Below the pieces are notes generated by a model. That model searched no databases, was not told the origin of the DNA, and saw only the letters and a list, made by a program, of their open reading frames with translations. Position numbers and translations under genes: made by a program. A stretch of DNA of 30,938 bases from Klebsormidium nitens (taxonomy: Eukaryota > Streptophyta > Klebsormidiophyceae > Klebsormidiales > Klebsormidiaceae): contig DF237766.1 in the NCBI GenBank assembly GCA_000708835.1, forward strand, positions 1 through 30,938. Reading direction: 5' to 3'. Within the stretch, counting starts at the first letter, position 1, and every line of letters starts with the position of its first letter. Below are positions 29,763 through 30,938 of the stretch, in pieces.

Positions 29763-30938
29763 TATGCACTGAACATTGCAGTCAGTTACAGTAGGTGATA
29801 CCGGTAGTCCTATATCAAAATTTGAAGCCAGCTCAGGAGTCAAGGTGGTGGTTTGTGAATGCGAATGCTTGGTCTACAAAGTCACAGTGGGTTTGAACAG
29901 CTGAATTTTGTGAGGCCGGCAAAGCTCAGCTTACCGGTATTCATCTTCCGCAGGTACGTACTGGCGACGAACTCCTTGGTCCGTACGGTTCGACTGCGTA
30001 AGGATTTGACAGATTACGCACTTTGACCCGGTGCGCGGAAGCTTTAGCCGGGTGTTAGAACAGCCGACCAGTCGAACGATAAAAGGAACCCAGAGAGTCC
30101 AACCTTGCAAACGAATAGGTTTTCATTTCCGATACATCGATCGGCGCGGGCTTACAAGGTACGTACCGTGTCGACTGGTCCACAACGGCAGACTGCTAGG
30201 TATTCTGCGTTTCCTTGACCCGGGAACGACTCACCAAGCTAACGTTTTCGGCTCGGCGCTGCCCGGTACAGGTCAAAGAGGGTCAACCCTAGATACGCCG
30301 ACACCAGTAAGAGTTGCGCATGTTCACATCCAGAACGTCACGTTGGTGACGTTCTCGTGACCTTTCGCTCCTTGGATCGAAGCCCATCGACGGTGGCCAA
30401 TGAGCAGAGGCAGAGGTAAATCAGGTGATCGAACGGTTCACCTCAGAAAAGCTCTCGAGCTCCGACATTTTGGAATGTCCGTACGCGAGGGTACGCAACC
30501 AAAACCTTCATTGCAAGAAGAGGCTTTCATTCTGCACCGACGATAAAGCGCCATATCCTAATCTGACGGTCTGCGTACATTACGCAGGATTCAATCACAG
30601 CATTACACCGAGAAACTGAGTAGGTACGTTTTCCGTACGTGCATATGCTTCAAGCGTGTGACGCAGAATTAATCATCATGATGAGTGGCCGGGATACCGC
30701 TGCCCATACGTCGGCGACGGTCTTGGCAAGCCTGGCGCGGCATGGGGTCGCGGCCGGCATGTGCGCGGCCGGGCAGGAAAAATCGTGATCGAGTACCGCG
30801 TGCTCTGAGTCTGACTCTTACTAGAGTCTTAGGGGCGATTCGCACCCACCAACTTTAAGGCCAACTTTCCGATAACTTTCGCGTAAAGTCCGGGACAGGC
30901 GTTCGCACATAAACTCCGATAAGCTTATCGAAGCTTAT
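29763..30938. other. Intergenic or unassigned region at window end
   Basis: Two open frames on the plus strand, 30031-30360 and 30425-30619, are accompanied by splice-like sites (TTCCGCAG near 29952, ACAAGGTACGTA near 30158, GTAGGTACGT near 30620). They could be exons of an unknown gene or part of another repeat; I recognise no domain. A perfect 10-bp stem with a 4-nt loop (AGAACGTCAC-GTTG-GTGACGTTCT) lies at 30332-30355, and a 14-bp palindrome CGATAAGCTTATCG at 30917-30930. Confidence 0.3.

Noticed and set aside
1-30938. tRNA, rRNA, CRISPR array or bacterial operon features
   Set aside because: None seen; the window is eukaryotic with spliced genes and no direct-repeat/spacer pattern.

Overview
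This is a nuclear genome window from a green plant lineage. It holds three intron-rich, protein-coding genes with GC-rich exons in more AT-rich introns. Two of them are typical of streptophytes: a SPARK-type receptor-like kinase and a NAC-domain transcription factor. The NAC domain is divergent and the kinase ectodomain is unusual, which points to a streptophyte alga (a Klebsormidium-like alga is my best guess) or a bryophyte rather than a flowering plant. That placement is inference.

Layout. 1-828: upstream region. 829-8147 (+): nine-exon ankyrin-repeat/MYND zinc-finger protein, 660 aa. 8148-9943: intergenic. 9944-20281 (-): thirteen-exon receptor-like kinase, 806 aa, with signal peptide, two SPARK-like cysteine modules, one membrane segment and a complete RD-type kinase domain that contains two microexons of 26 and 28 nt. 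It is convergent with the first gene. 20282-23429: intergenic. 23430-28509 (-): six-exon NAC-like protein, 512 aa, with a long N-terminal extension and a cysteine-rich C-terminus. 28510-30938: intergenic, with a complete 634-bp hAT-type non-autonomous element (13-bp inverted ends, perfect 8-bp target duplication). All exon joins were derived by hand from GT-AG sites, matching phases and family motifs; every join keeps the frame.

The main discovery is that introns of all three genes contain decayed copies of the neighbouring exon border (called ghost exons here). I found about 20 such copies around ten exons. Copies of an exon's 3' part plus donor lie only downstream of it; copies of an exon's 5' part plus acceptor lie only upstream. 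Successive copies mostly sit 140-187 bp apart and decay with distance from the live exon. This looks like repeated tandem duplication across splice junctions that lengthens introns, with a step close to one nucleosome repeat. I know of no named system that matches it.

The three genes do not form an obvious pathway. A membrane receptor kinase, a putative transcription factor and a MYND/ankyrin adaptor are simply neighbours.
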